A DNA stretch of 64,000 bases from Pararge aegeria. Its lineage: Eukaryota > Arthropoda > Insecta > Lepidoptera > Nymphalidae. The notes under the pieces are model-generated. The model did not search any database. It saw nothing but the letters and a program-made list of their open reading frames with translations, and had not been told where the DNA came from. Shown piece by piece: positions 9,560 to 19,149 of this stretch. The stretch spans positions 6,324,001-6,388,000 of the forward strand of contig NC_053202.1 in NCBI RefSeq assembly GCF_905163445.1. The letters are read 5' to 3'. The stretch's first letter is position 1. Every line of letters starts with the position of its first letter. The position numbers were made by a program, and so were the translations under genes.

Positions 9560-10530
9560 TACGTTTTAATCGTATTTCAAACATAAAAATCGAAATGGGT
9601 GGAATTTTAACGACCGACATTCCAAATCCAGTTTCTAATCCTTTGAAGTATCGAGGCCACATCTCTTATTATATTCACGTGGTTGTTATATAGGAAAGCG
9701 AAGCGTAAGGTACCTAAGGGTAAGAATATATTATTCGTATTTCTTATACAAAATTTGAGATGGGTGAAATTTTATCGACAGACCTTTCCAATTCCAGTCC
9801 ATACCTAATACTTTAAAATAATGACAATCAATTTTTAATCATATTGACATGGCGATTATTTTATACAGGTAATAGGACGTATACTACCAACAAAATACTA
9901 CTCGCATTTGGAAAATTAAGATGGGTGGAATTTTAACGACCGATCTTCCCAATTCCAGTTCCTCATCATTTGAAGTATAGATACCAAATCCAATATCATA
10001 ATTACGTGGATATGATTTAAGATACTGAAACTTAAAATGCACCGTAGGGTCAAAATATATTTTTATATTCATATTTTATATAGAAAAATCGAGATGGGTG
10101 GATTTTTAAACACTCCATTGCCAGTCCACCCTATTACTTTGGAAATAAGACTAACTGTTTTCTTACATTGACGTAGTTTAGATTGCGAAGGGTAATGTGT
10201 GATGCTACTCTTATTTCATTTACAAAAATCGAGATGGATGGAATTTTATCGTAGAACCATTCCAATTACAGACAACTGTCCACCCCTGATAGTTTGAACT
10301 ATTGAGGCTAAATCTCTTATGATATTAAACGTAGTAATTGTTTCAGTCTACGAAGCGTATGTGAACCACCAATGAATTACAAGTATTTCATACACAAAAG
10401 GCGAGATGGTGGCATTTTAATGACCGACCTTTGCAAATTAGGTACCACAGTAAACCTTTGAAGTATTAATGCTGAACCTCTTATGTATTGAGTCTTATGC
10501 GATTGTGTAGATTAAAAATAGCGAGATGTA
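9560..10530 (+). repeat. Degenerate tandem array, unit roughly 140-170 bp
   Basis: The motif cgagatgggtggaatttta and variants recur near 9590, 9757, 9918, 10090, 10231 and 10402, with a last trace near 10520, each followed by (cgaccgac)-like, (ttccaattccag)-like and gaagtat..cttat blocks. Spacings of about 166, 162, 171, 141 and 171 bp show tandem arrangement with heavy divergence. No coding potential. It could be an old satellite or the multiplied 3' part of a LINE. Confidence 0.75.
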
Positions 10531-10624
10531 GAGGTATGCTATGTCTGTCTCTAGGATATGAGTCTCTGTGCCAGATTTCCTGCAGAATGGTGCAATGGTT
10601 GAGACAAATGTAGCTAATAAATTC

Positions 10625-10821
10625 TTACTATCTATACTAATATTTTAAATGAAAAGTGAGTTTCTTTGTTTGTTTGCTCTTATTACGCAACCAATCGACT
10701 TGTTTCTAGGCCTAGAATTAGTTGAAAGACGGAGAATAAAATAGCCTACTTTTATCCCAGGAAAACAAACGGTGCAAAGTAAATGTAAAATATTATAGTG
10801 TAACATATTATATACTTTTGC
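10625..10821. repeat. Helitron/LINE-tail-like interspersed repeat
   Basis: Begins tctatactaatattttaaat and includes a Ttttgtttgtttg run and aaaatagcctacttttatcc, the layout of terminal pieces common in Lepidoptera. The start resembles the TCtatactaata end of Helitron-like elements, while the middle resembles the reverse of a LINE tail. It runs straight into the 30-bp hairpin. Confidence 0.5.
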
Positions 10822-10886
10822 CTTTAAAACAAAAAACAAACGCGGACGAAGTAACGCTTCGTCCGCGTTTGTTTTTTGTTTTAAAG
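10822..10886. repeat. Perfect inverted repeat, 30-bp arms, 5-bp loop
   Basis: Arms 10822-10851 and 10857-10886 are exact reverse complements with loop taacg. The arm core is cgcggacgaag, preceded by a run of A and C. The arm core resembles the cgcggacgaagt segment seen beside many lepidopteran LINE tails. It suggests head-to-head insertion or an inverted duplication at the end of the preceding repeat. Confidence 0.95.
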
Positions 10887-11399
10887 CGCCCTGTAGAAAC
10901 CAGTGTATTTGAGAGATGTCCGGCCAAAATAATTAGCTAGTAACTGGAGTCAGTTTAAAGAAAACGTCGATGTCAGCTTTTATCCCTAACAACGAATAGT
11001 AACCGTTAAATTAAGAGAGAAGATACTTAGATTTGTAATTTATGAAAAGCATTCAACTGAAATGTACTCGTAGCTCTACAGATATCTTTAAGTTGCGTAT
11101 TTTTGTCCAAAAATAGGGAGTAGTTTTTTAAAATAACTATTTTTATTAGTCTTTTAATTTTATAAACTCGTGGTAACTTTTAAATTAGTCGTCCAATTAG
11201 AATGAGTTAAAAAGTATTTTATTGCTATATAAATTAACTGATGATAAAACTATTTATTTGAATAGGAATGAATACTGCAAAAAAATATAACCTTTTATTA
11301 TTACCAGCGATTTAATACAAAAATTTGACGCGTTTAGTTACATTATTGCAATTTTCTCAAGGATCTCAATGTTTTTTACTCAATTATAGCCTCTGCTAC
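10887..11399. other. AT-rich DNA without recognisable features
   Basis: No gene; no repeat from the families listed here is evident. Confidence 0.4.
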
Positions 11400-11800
11400 T
11401 TCCTGATAATTTAGCTTCCCTTTGTTGAAAAATAAGTTAAAATCGGTGCAGTACTTTAAGAGCCTATTAGCAGTACAAACAAACAAACAAAAAAATATTT
11501 CCACTTTTTAACATTAGTATAGACAAACAGGTGTTGCCCGCCTTTGGTTTTTTAAAAGCGCACCTTATTTTCCTGTGATAACATTTTTTTACGTGCATTA
11601 AGTATCGTTCAGAGAAGAAGTTAAGGAGATCGATTATTCGTGCAAACAACGCATCTTCTTTGAGAATATGATGTTTTTCCAGGATTAAAAGCAGCCTATG
11701 ATACTTTTCCTTTTTTTAACTATATCTTTGTCAAAAATTAAGACGATTGGTTGCTTAGTTAGGACGTAATGAAAGGGCAAACAAACAAACAATTTATAAT
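11400..11800. repeat. Two LINE/Helitron-like tails back to back
   Basis: 11420-11523 on the minus strand starts tctatactaatgttaaaaag with a TTTG run. 11524-11800 on the plus strand reads ttgcccgcctttgg, aggattaaaagcagcctatg, gacgattggttgcttagtta and (aaacaaac)n. Both are typical non-coding tails; a short open frame here is incidental. Confidence 0.5.
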
Positions 11801-12149
11801 AGCAGTGACTATCAACGACCATAGCGTAGTATTTCTACCGCGTTGTAGAAACTCAAGTGGCATGGCTCAACGTAGTTTGTCGTGGTTTAACGTAAAGTAG
11901 GAGCGACTTCCTTTCATAGAAATACATTTACAAATAGATTTATGAGTGAATTGTTGCACTTGATATATGCATAAAAGCACTTTCTAAACCCCTGACACCT
12001 TTTTATAATTTTACCATTTTATTTCGTCAGCATGTTACCAGCTGGACAAGGAACGGTCATACTGCCATTGGTCGGTCGTTAGAGCCTCGTTGGTAAGTCA
12101 GCAGGGTGCTCGGACAGTAAAGGCTGACTGGTACTAGTCTCCCCCTTAC
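11801..12149. other. Unassigned sequence before the foldback element
   Basis: No gene. About 12045-12140 has a moderately GC-rich block (gccattggtcggtcgttaga) that I cannot assign. The last 14 bases before the next element form its left target duplication. Confidence 0.35.
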
Positions 12150-12365
12150 ACCCTTATTATATTGGATAGAAGCAGGCGTTACTTTGCGGAAATCCATGAT
12201 ATATTATGAAAATTAAGCTTAATTTGCTATAGTCCGCGAAAAGCAGGAGAAACTGTATGGTGTAATTTATAATTCCTTCAATCCTTATCCTTGGTGTGGA
12301 GGTGTGTGTGCTTTTCGCGGACTATAGCAAATTGAGCTTAATTTTCATAATACCCTTGTTATATT
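12150..12365 (-). mobile_element. Foldback element (family F, Penelope-like?), short copy with 14-bp TSD
   Basis: Element 12164-12351 begins ggatagaagcaggcg and ends aattttcataa. Its two halves are inverted versions of one sequence (gcttaatttgctatagtccg on the left, gactatagcaaattgagctt on the right). Flanks acccttattatatt (12150-12163) and acccttgttatatt (12352-12365) are a 14-bp target duplication with one mismatch. The central hammerhead segment present in other copies is deleted. The long target duplication argues for retro-insertion and against a cut-and-paste MITE. Confidence 0.75.
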
Positions 12366-12472
12366 AAACTGAGTTAAACATCTCCTTTGTTCTGTAGCCA
12401 TTCTTCGGCAGGTGGACAAGACATTGTTATCCCTTCCAGACTCAAGTGGATATAATAGAAAGGTAAGATTTT

Positions 12473-13008
12473 AGCACGTGCAGGAGACAAAAAATATATT
12501 CCCCGATTATATTCACTGACAAGGGATATAATTAACGTGTCCACCCGCTTAAGCACGTGAAGATGGAGTAGGAGAAGTTTATCCCCGTTTATTATTACAC
12601 ATATATTATTTGGATATTGACGGCCGATTGGCGCAGTGGGCAGCGACCCTGCTTTCTGAGTCCCAGGCCGTGGGTTCAGTTCCCACAACTGGAAAATGTT
12701 TGTGTGAAGAACATGATTGTTGTTCAGTGTCTGGGTGTTTATATGTATATTATAAGTATTTATGTATATTATTCATAAAAATATTCATCAGTTATCTTAG
12801 TACCCATTACACAAGCTACGCTTACTTTGGGACTAGATGGCGGTGTGGGTATTGTCGTAGTATATTTATTTATTTATTTATTTTATTTATTTATTTATAT
12901 TATTTCCACTTGTGCGCCAATGCTCTGAGAGTTGATAAAGCTGTGGAAGAAGATATTTTTTTATTCTTTCTTCCCCGTCTTCTGCCAATGCTAGCCGTGT
13001 TGTCTATG
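12473..13008 (+). repeat. Interspersed repeat (family I) interrupted by a SINE
   Basis: Two halves, 12473-12617 (gcaggagacaaa, gacaagggatataattaacg, gagaagtttatccccg) and 12899-13008 (tttccacttgtgcgccaatg, gagttgataaagctgtgga, tgccaatgctagccgtg), are contiguous in the uninterrupted paralogue at 54536-54775. Open frames here are repeat-derived. The right end forms the first arm of the hairpin at 12981-13040. Confidence 0.8.
12618..12898 (+). repeat. SINE family A, full length
   Basis: Head tgacggccgattggcgcagt (A box) and gggttcagttcccac (B box with a swapped pair), then ctgcttt..gagtccc, tgtctgggtgtttat, the body cacaagctacgcttacttt and gactagatggcggtgtg, and an (ATTT)n tail. It lies inside repeat family I. 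The paralogue at 54655-54665 shows the pre-insertion sequence ggatattatttcc. Confidence 0.95.
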
Positions 13009-13040
13009 CTACCATAGACAACACGGCTAGCATTGGCAGA
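12981..13040. repeat. Perfect inverted repeat, 28-bp arms, 4-bp loop
   Basis: Arms 12981-13008 and 13013-13040 are exact reverse complements around loop ctac; the arm includes tgccaatgctagccgtg. The left arm is the normal 3' end of repeat family I, so the right arm is an inverted copy of that end. Confidence 0.95.
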
Positions 13041-14107
13041 TATCATATTACATATCTCTCGCGTGTCAATATAAGAAAAGATATCTAGAATAGACCGAAT
13101 TTTGGAATGTTTGCTTTTGGATTTGTGATACAATGTCAGTTGACAGAAATAAAAACAATGTGTAGGATTAAAGTAACGATCAAAATTACCTAATTATAAC
13201 AGATTAAGGCGATCTTATAAACTTGTAGTTATGTGTTATTTTAGTGGTTATTAAAAAAAATTTAATCCTATAATTTCATAACAATAGAATTTAATCTCAG
13301 CGGCTGTATTTACATTAAAAGAAGACGGAAGAATATATGTAGGGAAAAAACAATTTACCTCTACGATATACTCGTTTTTCAGGCAAACATAAGCGATAGC
13401 TATTTTTTTAAGTTAGTTTTTTTAGTTTACCGTGTGTATCTGTGTATGTGTGTATGCTTGTCACATTGTGCTTCTTAACGGATGGATTTTGATGCAGTTT
13501 TTCAGTTTTTGAGCTGACGTGATCGAGATGGTCAAAGTTTTTATTATTGAGAATGGTTTAGGCATTTAATTCTAACCTTGTTTCATATTAATTGTGGAAA
13601 GCAACTTGGCGGCATGCCTTTATTGGTATTATGGTAAATAACCACGACCGAAGCCTCTCCCCGGACAAAACATTTGCGGTAATGACGATGATGACATTGG
13701 GGATATATTGAGTCCTCATATCGACCTGGCCATTCCAATCAGGCCACCATTTTAGATACAATAAATTAAGTTTTGAATGACCAACCTCGATAATTATAAC
13801 AGAACAAAAACTAAATTATATTTGCTCAAGTATGAAAAATAAATCACGTATCACGATTACGTGCTGATATTGCTATCCAAACAATGAGTTATGTTATCTT
13901 TATTGAATTATCTATGTATGGAACGACGTAAATGTATACTTTACAATATTAGTATTGTTTTAGATTAAACCGAGACGTTGTGTGCTATTCTTTGGTTAAA
14001 GTACGTGAATCCTGACAAACTATTCAATTAATACTTTCGAATTAAGAGTAACATAGCACTATGTAAATGTATAGACATGCATTATAGAATATTGAATTAT
14101 ACTATTA
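13041..14107. other. AT-rich DNA with a possible SINE C fragment
   Basis: No gene. A short minus-strand piece near 13628-13680 (taaccacgaccgaagcctct) looks like the middle of SINE family C. Otherwise nothing recognisable. Confidence 0.35.
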
Positions 14108-14441
14108 CTAGCTTCTGCCCGCGACTTCGTCTGCGTGGACTTCAGAATTGGGTCTAAACCTTCGATCGTTAACAATTTTTAATCTTACCACGGGAGCTAT
14201 TTTAGACATCGGTATGGAAAGTACATGTCCTTTTCCATAGCATAGTTGACATGCATACCAAATTTTAAAGCTATCCGCCTGCGTGTATTTCAATGCTGTC
14301 CCGGTTATTATAACTAACTTGTGACAATAGTCGTTAAAGCCCACCAACCCGCATTGGAGCAGCGTTGTGGACTAACCGTCTACTCTATGTAAGAGGATGC
14401 GAATGCCCAGCAGTGGGACGCTTATATGCTGCGGATGATGA
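14108..14441. repeat. LINE tail fragments
   Basis: 14108-14150 reads agcttctgcccgcgacttcg, tctgcgtgga, the common 3' motif of lepidopteran LINE tails. 14334-14441 (cattggagcagcgttgtgga, cccagcagtgggacgcttat, gctgcggatgatga) is the 3' end of another LINE with a GATGAT tail. The frame covering the first part on the minus strand is not credible as a gene. Confidence 0.6.
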
Positions 14442-14944
14442 ACTATGCAGTCATACTTTATTCTTGAATATTTTGTGTATAACGTAGGTAAAAATATGAT
14501 AAATCATATACTCTTGAATATTTGGTAAAGTATCTGACGGGATTGGATGTTGAATTTTGCAAGATAAAGTTTGCGAGTTGAGAGTTTCGGAATAAATTTC
14601 ATATAGAAAGTGCTAAGGGTAAGAAAAGTTTCAGAGTTTTATTCGCCTGATTGATGCAGTAAGTATAATATAGACAAAGTTTTACATGTTTAAGGAAGCT
14701 CTTCGGCCTAGTTTGTAACAACTTTTGTACAGCGCAAATAAATGGACTGTGTTTGTTGAAGCAATACATCAAAATTATATTAAAAAATCATTTATATGTA
14801 CATAATAATAAAATATGTGGTGAAATTGTTACATTTATAATGTTTAGTAGGTAGGTTAATAAGATATACTTTGTAATGTATGTAGATGCATTAAAATATA
14901 AAAGTCTACGCTAGTGAATTAGGAAAATACCTGTAGCATTACAT
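14442..14944. other. Unassigned AT-rich sequence
   Basis: No gene or repeat recognised. Confidence 0.35.
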
Positions 14945-15140
14945 TGTAGTGGTGTACAATAAAAGTGTATTCATTCATTAACTTTTTTGTCGCAATAATC
15001 GACGGACCAAGCTGAACTTACGCGAGTTGTGTCAGACCGTCAACGGTTTGACGACCTTCATGTGCTTTAGATATAGAATTATGAATGAATGAATGAATGA
15101 ATATAAAAAGTAGGTAATGAAAGAAAAGTAAAACAAAACA
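14945..15140. repeat. LINE 3' tails, (ATTC)n and (GAAT)n
   Basis: 14945-14982 gives gtggtgtacaataaaagtgt plus attcattcatt on the plus strand. 15079-15112 is the same kind of tail, (GAAT)n, on the minus strand. Between them lies gaccgtcaacggtttgacg, related to 16820-16860. Confidence 0.6.
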
Positions 15141-15282
15141 ACGTATACAATTTGGCAATTATGTTGTTTGTAATTGACGCATCAAGCAGACGGTTAGTAG
15201 AAAACTGCCTATAAACAAAACAACTCTTCGCAGTGCACACAACCTTATAAAGCCAAATAAGTGCCACTTTATGTCCATTTTT

Positions 15283-15460
15283 TATTCCACTACAAGTAAG
15301 CCCTTGACTGCAATCTCCCCTAGCGGGCTAATCTGTTTGGGAGTATGGTAGTCATACCCCTAATCGGTTTCTACGCGACATCGCACCGGAACACTGAATC
15401 GCTTAGAGGTATGTCTTTGTCGGTCGGGTGGTAACTAGCCACGGCCAAAGCCACTCACCA
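15283..15460 (-). repeat. SINE family C, 3' two-thirds
   Basis: Minus-strand copy: attccactacaagtaagccc, ttgactgcaatctcc, gtcatacccctaatcggttt, ctacgcgacatcgcaccgga, then tggtaactagccacggccaa. The tRNA-like head is missing. Best heads of this family are at 17530 and 58650. Confidence 0.85.
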
Positions 15461-15469
15461 GGCCAAACC

Positions 15470-15560
15470 TTCAACCTAAAGGAAATTACAGCGCAGACCG
15501 CTCCCTTCAGATTGGAACACAGGAGTACTGCTTGCGCGCAGAAATGGTGGCAGTACTTTC
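15470..15560 (+). repeat. Dispersed repeat (family D) fragment
   Basis: aattacagcgcagaccgctc, ccttcagattggaacacagg and agaaatggtggcagtacttt correspond to the acaccggcaaccacg..cgaaacacagcaatg..aagcatggcggtagtacttg blocks of family D. Confidence 0.6.
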
Positions 15561-15607
15561 TCGGACTAACTGTCTTAAAAAGCTTTACTAATTCTTTAGA
15601 TTTATGG

Positions 15608-15815
15608 CCTCTTAGAAGGCTCAGAGTCACTCAGCGAGCGATGGAAAGAGCTATGTTGGGAGAGTATCTCTACGTGATCAAATCAGAAATGAGGAGATCC
15701 GTAGAAGAACTAGAGTTACCGACATAGCTCAACGAGTCGCGAAGCTGAAGTTGCTATGGGCGGGGCGAGTATCTCGGAGAATCGATAGACGTTGGGGTTC
15801 CAAGGTGCTCAACGT
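15608..15815 (+). pseudogene. RTE-like LINE RT C-terminal fragment
   Basis: Reads RLRVTQRAMERAMLGEYL in one frame, then continues in another frame as RNEEIRRRTRVTDIAQRVA and W-AGR, with further decay. It matches the fragment at 31118-31550 and the reverse of 35350-35500. A frameshift near 15665 and no downstream GRPPxRWTDD section make it clearly dead. Confidence 0.8.
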
Positions 15816-15985
15816 TGATGGAAAACATCGTGAGGAAACCTGCATATCTGAGAGTTCTACATAATGTTCTCAAATGTATGTGGAGTTCATCAATCCGCAC
15901 TGGGCTAGCGTGGTGGACTCAGGTCTTAACCCCTTCTCATTATGAGAGGAGACTGTGTAGTGTAGTGGGCCGGTAATGGTTTGTA
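15815..15985 (+). repeat. SINE family B, 3' part
   Basis: aaaacatcgtgaggaaacct, gcatatctgagagttctac, caatccgcactgggctagcg and tagtgtagtgggccggtaat match the 3' half of family B. It abuts the RT fragment directly. Confidence 0.8.
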
Positions 15986-16495
15986 CTTTAGAAACAGGTA
16001 TTTTATGACGCAGGATAAGTACTTCTATAGCGCGATGTATATTCCCGTGTCGCCATCTAGTTGTGCGTCGTGGAGATGACCGCAGTAAGCAAAGGCAGAA
16101 GTATATGTCATACAGGAATATTGTGTGTATTATTATAAAGGAAAGCGAATGAAAACGGAACAAATAATAATTATTTTTGCAAACAAAGAACTTTTTATTA
16201 TGAGCAACTGAATACTGCTTTGTAATGGGCATTCAGTTTCATACAAACAATGATTATATTTTCCCGCGTTTATATTTTTCATACGATACGATTTACAATT
16301 ATTTTGTTAACGTGGGTAGGTCAAAGAAATATTTGATGAATATGGAATCAGATATTCCTCTTGCCATAACTGGAGTAAAATTATTTTGCTTGATATTAAT
16401 ATGACATTTATTTATTACCATTTATTTATATAGTTCTTTTTCTTAATTTCAACAGTGAAATTATTGAAGAAAAACAAAAACACTATTAAAAATTT
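15986..16495. other. AT-rich DNA without recognisable features
   Basis: No gene; several short frames are chance. Confidence 0.35.
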
Positions 16496-16499
16496 ATGA

Positions 16500-16930
16500 A
16501 TAAAACCAATCCTCCGCTTGCGTGGCTTTTGAGTACCCTAGCAACCGGCGGCGGTCAGGGCTCCAGAGTGAAGAACCTCCTCACAATACGCGCCGTCTCA
16601 AGGAATCGTCGCCGTCAAACTTCAGACTGCGTGATCCATAGTCCCAATTGCTACGAGACTTTTGTTGTGACTCTTGAGGCTTACATAGCGAAAGTATCCT
16701 TCCACATTAATTTGTTATTTGCCATGCTTGTCGTGTTTCTCTCACATCGCGCGTGATTAATAGCTTTTTTTATAACTGAAGTTACCGACATGCTGTCTGG
16801 AGGACGACTCGTGAGGCTTTTTTAACAGACCGACGACGGCTGTACGACCTCTTTGTCGGTCGATAGTTATTACTGGTGGTGGAAGCTGATTGCCCACCTA
16901 ATTTTAAACAACCCTCGCTTATAAATATCA
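16500..16930 (+). repeat. Unclassified interspersed repeat, GC-richer block
   Basis: Two blocks, 16515-16690 (ctagcaaccggcggcggtca, gggctccagag, cgtcgccgtcaaacttcag) and 16780-16920 (gacgactcgtgaggctttttt, gaccgacgacggctgtacga, ggaagctgattgcccacct), are far more GC-rich than their surroundings and feel like lepidopteran repeat sequence. The 86-residue frame over the first block matches no domain I recognise. An exon of a host gene cannot be fully excluded. Confidence 0.4.
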
Positions 16931-17237
16931 CAACACTTCGCTAGGCATGCTAGAAACATATCGTACCAAATGCCTCTCTAAAATTCACGCCGAAATCCTA
17001 ACTAAGTAACAGCAGTCAGCAGCTATATTATATGAGTTCGTAATTTTATACAGAAATTAGTAATTCAAATATCTGTGTAGCCATTTTTTTTCGGATTTTA
17101 CTACTTCGACTAGCTAAATGTAATTTCGACTGCCTAAAAATATCGCTGGATAAATGACAGCAGCCAATAGAAAATGCCAATATAAAGAAAGAAATTAAAC
17201 CGATTACTGCAATCGTGAACGTAGTCAATATCAACGA
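16931..17237. other. Unassigned sequence
   Basis: No gene or repeat recognised. Confidence 0.35.
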
Positions 17238-17362
17238 AAGAATGGAATGAAAGAAATTCCCTTTCTTTCATTCCATTCCTTTCCTTCCCTTGATATTAAA
17301 CAATATTAACGAAAGGAATGAAACAATTTCCTTTTCTTTCATTCCGTTCTTTTCCCTTCGTT
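17238..17362. repeat. Paired palindromic purine/pyrimidine repeat
   Basis: gaatggaatgaaagaaattc is followed by its inverse cctttctttcattccattcc, then after gatattaaacaatattaacg the motif recurs as aaaggaatgaaacaatttcc and ctttcattccgttcttttcc. These are two related hairpins about 75 bp apart, each built of GGAAT/ATTCC-like words. Confidence 0.75.
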
Positions 17363-17519
17363 AATATTTTTCTTAATGTTGGTTATCAGAAAACATGCAT
17401 TTTATGATCATAACATGACATTACTGAGGGAGTGTTCACCATATAAATCAACGTATATAAGTTACTAAACATAGGGTCTTATGCACGGAGTTCCCAATTT
17501 TACCTTAGGTTGTCGATTC

Positions 17520-17860
17520 CCTTCACGGTCCATGACGCATTGGTGAGCGACGTGGTTTTATGAATGACGATCATGGATTCGATCCCCAGATGAGATAATT
17601 TGGGAATTTACAACTTCTGTATTTTTTTAGAGGTTTTGGTTTAGCGGTAAGCTTTGGCCATTGCTACAGTTACCCTCTTACCAACAAAGGCTAAAACACT
17701 TGGCGGTACCCAAGTGTTTTAGCATTCCGAAACGATGCCGCGTAGATACCGATTAGGGTATGGATTTAGTATAACTGACATACCCCTGCATCTTACGAAC
17801 AGGTGAGATTACAGTCAAGGGCAAACTTGCAGATCCATAAATCTGTTTTCCTAGTGTGTC
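17520..17860 (+). repeat. SINE family C, nearly complete
   Basis: Head cattggtgagcgacgtggtt, then atggattcgatccccagat (B box), gagataatttgggaattta, a degraded aggcttcggccgtggctagttacc segment (taagctttggccattgctac), ttccgaaacgatgccgcgta, accgattagggtatggattt and gtgagattacagtcaaggg. The hairpin at 17690-17723 replaces part of the centre. This copy shows that family C has a tRNA-like pol III promoter. Confidence 0.75.
17690..17723. repeat. 14-bp inverted repeat within SINE C
   Basis: gctaaaacacttgg (17690-17703) and ccaagtgttttagc (17710-17723) are exact reverse complements around cggtac. Confidence 0.9.
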
Positions 17861-18190
17861 TACCAACGCTGATCTTTTTAGTGCGGTGTCCCATGGTGCG
17901 GGTCCCAACCTGATTTCTGATCCAATCGCGTAGTAACAGAGTCGTCTGAATGCCCGCTGCGTGGCTTTCTCAGTAGTATATCTATCATCCGGAAGTCAGA
18001 TATCGTACCAGGAAATTTCCCGCGTAACAAATATAAATCAAATGGTATTAACGTCCTGGTCAGTCGTCAGTCGACAATGGATCGAATACCGGTATTAACT
18101 CATCAATCATGCCTGTTGATGTAACGTAAATCCCTTTAGAATAAACACAGTTAGAAACTGTTGCGATCTCCTCGGTAGTTGTGTTTACTT
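17861..18190. other. Unassigned sequence
   Basis: No gene. Moderately GC-balanced with no repeat recognised. Confidence 0.3.
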
Positions 18191-18199
18191 CACCCAACG

Positions 18200-18345
18200 A
18201 AAACATTACTTACCCAAAAGTTTTTTTATTGACTGTACAAAAAGGCGGAGATTATCAATTAGACTTGTACGGTTTTGTATTACGGGATTTTTTCGTCACA
18301 TATGTATTCATTTTGATGATTGTTTTGTTCGTTAGGTAATGCTTC
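18200..18345 (+). repeat. Left arm of a distant inverted pair
   Basis: tttttttattgactgtacaa, aaaggcggagattatcaatt, agacttgtac, gggattttttcgtcacatat and tgatgattgttttgtt match the reverse complement of 19715-19830 in the same order. The pair lies about 1.4 kb apart in opposite orientation. A short in-frame similarity (LRDFFVTY versus VRDFFVIY) exists, but I recognise no protein. Confidence 0.7.
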
Positions 18346-18948
18346 AGAAGTACGTATGAATTTTACTGTAATTGATTCATCTTTTTTTTTTGATAAAGAA
18401 AAACTAAAAATAAGATGATGACGTTTCGTTTACCCCATCAACTAGTTTATTGTAATTATCGTATTAATGAAAAGTACCTTTAGAATTTATTTTTATTTTA
18501 ATTCATTATGTTATTTATACAGGGTTAAGGTTACTACCCTAAAGTTTTTAGCACTCGTATTGGATTTTTTGCCTGCTACCGACTAAATTATTACCTACGT
18601 CTAGATTTCCTGTCGTAAGTACGCTTTCGTACTTAATGTGCGGTGAAACAGGCCTGCCTTTTCTTGGCAATAAACAACGAATGTATAACTATCTCGAATG
18701 TTAAATTATCCATACATAGTCTACAACAGTTCACTACTACACGCCTCTCCCGACCGGTGCATTAGATTAAGCATCACCAGCTTGTGCGTTTGTGATCGCA
18801 GTACATGGTAGTTCTAGCACAAAGGACTCTCATACCCTTTGGGTAACCGCAGGAAAAGTACTTTTGTATTGGAGAGTTGTATCTACTCGTGATCCCCACG
18901 TTAAATTATTCGTTGAGTACTACAAAGAATGGTCTCCATCTGTTTTTT
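18346..18948. other. Unassigned sequence between the inverted pair
   Basis: No gene. Contents not recognised. Confidence 0.3.
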
Positions 18949-19149
18949 ATTAATAAATAAATAGATATAAATAAATATACTACGACAATACACACATCGC
19001 CATCTAGCTCCAAAGTAAGCATAGCTTGTGTTATGGGTACTAAGATGACTGATGAATAATAATATGAATAATATACATAAATACTTATAATATATAGATA
19101 AACACCCAGACACTGAAAAACATTCATGTTCATCACACAAACATTGTCT
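18949..19149 (-). repeat. SINE family A, tRNA head missing
   Basis: Minus-strand body with acacacatcgccatctagct, cttgtgttatgggtactaag, ataaacacccagacactgaa and catcacacaaacatt. It stops just short of the tRNA-like head, as 5'-truncated SINEs do. Open frames over it are SINE-derived. Confidence 0.92.
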
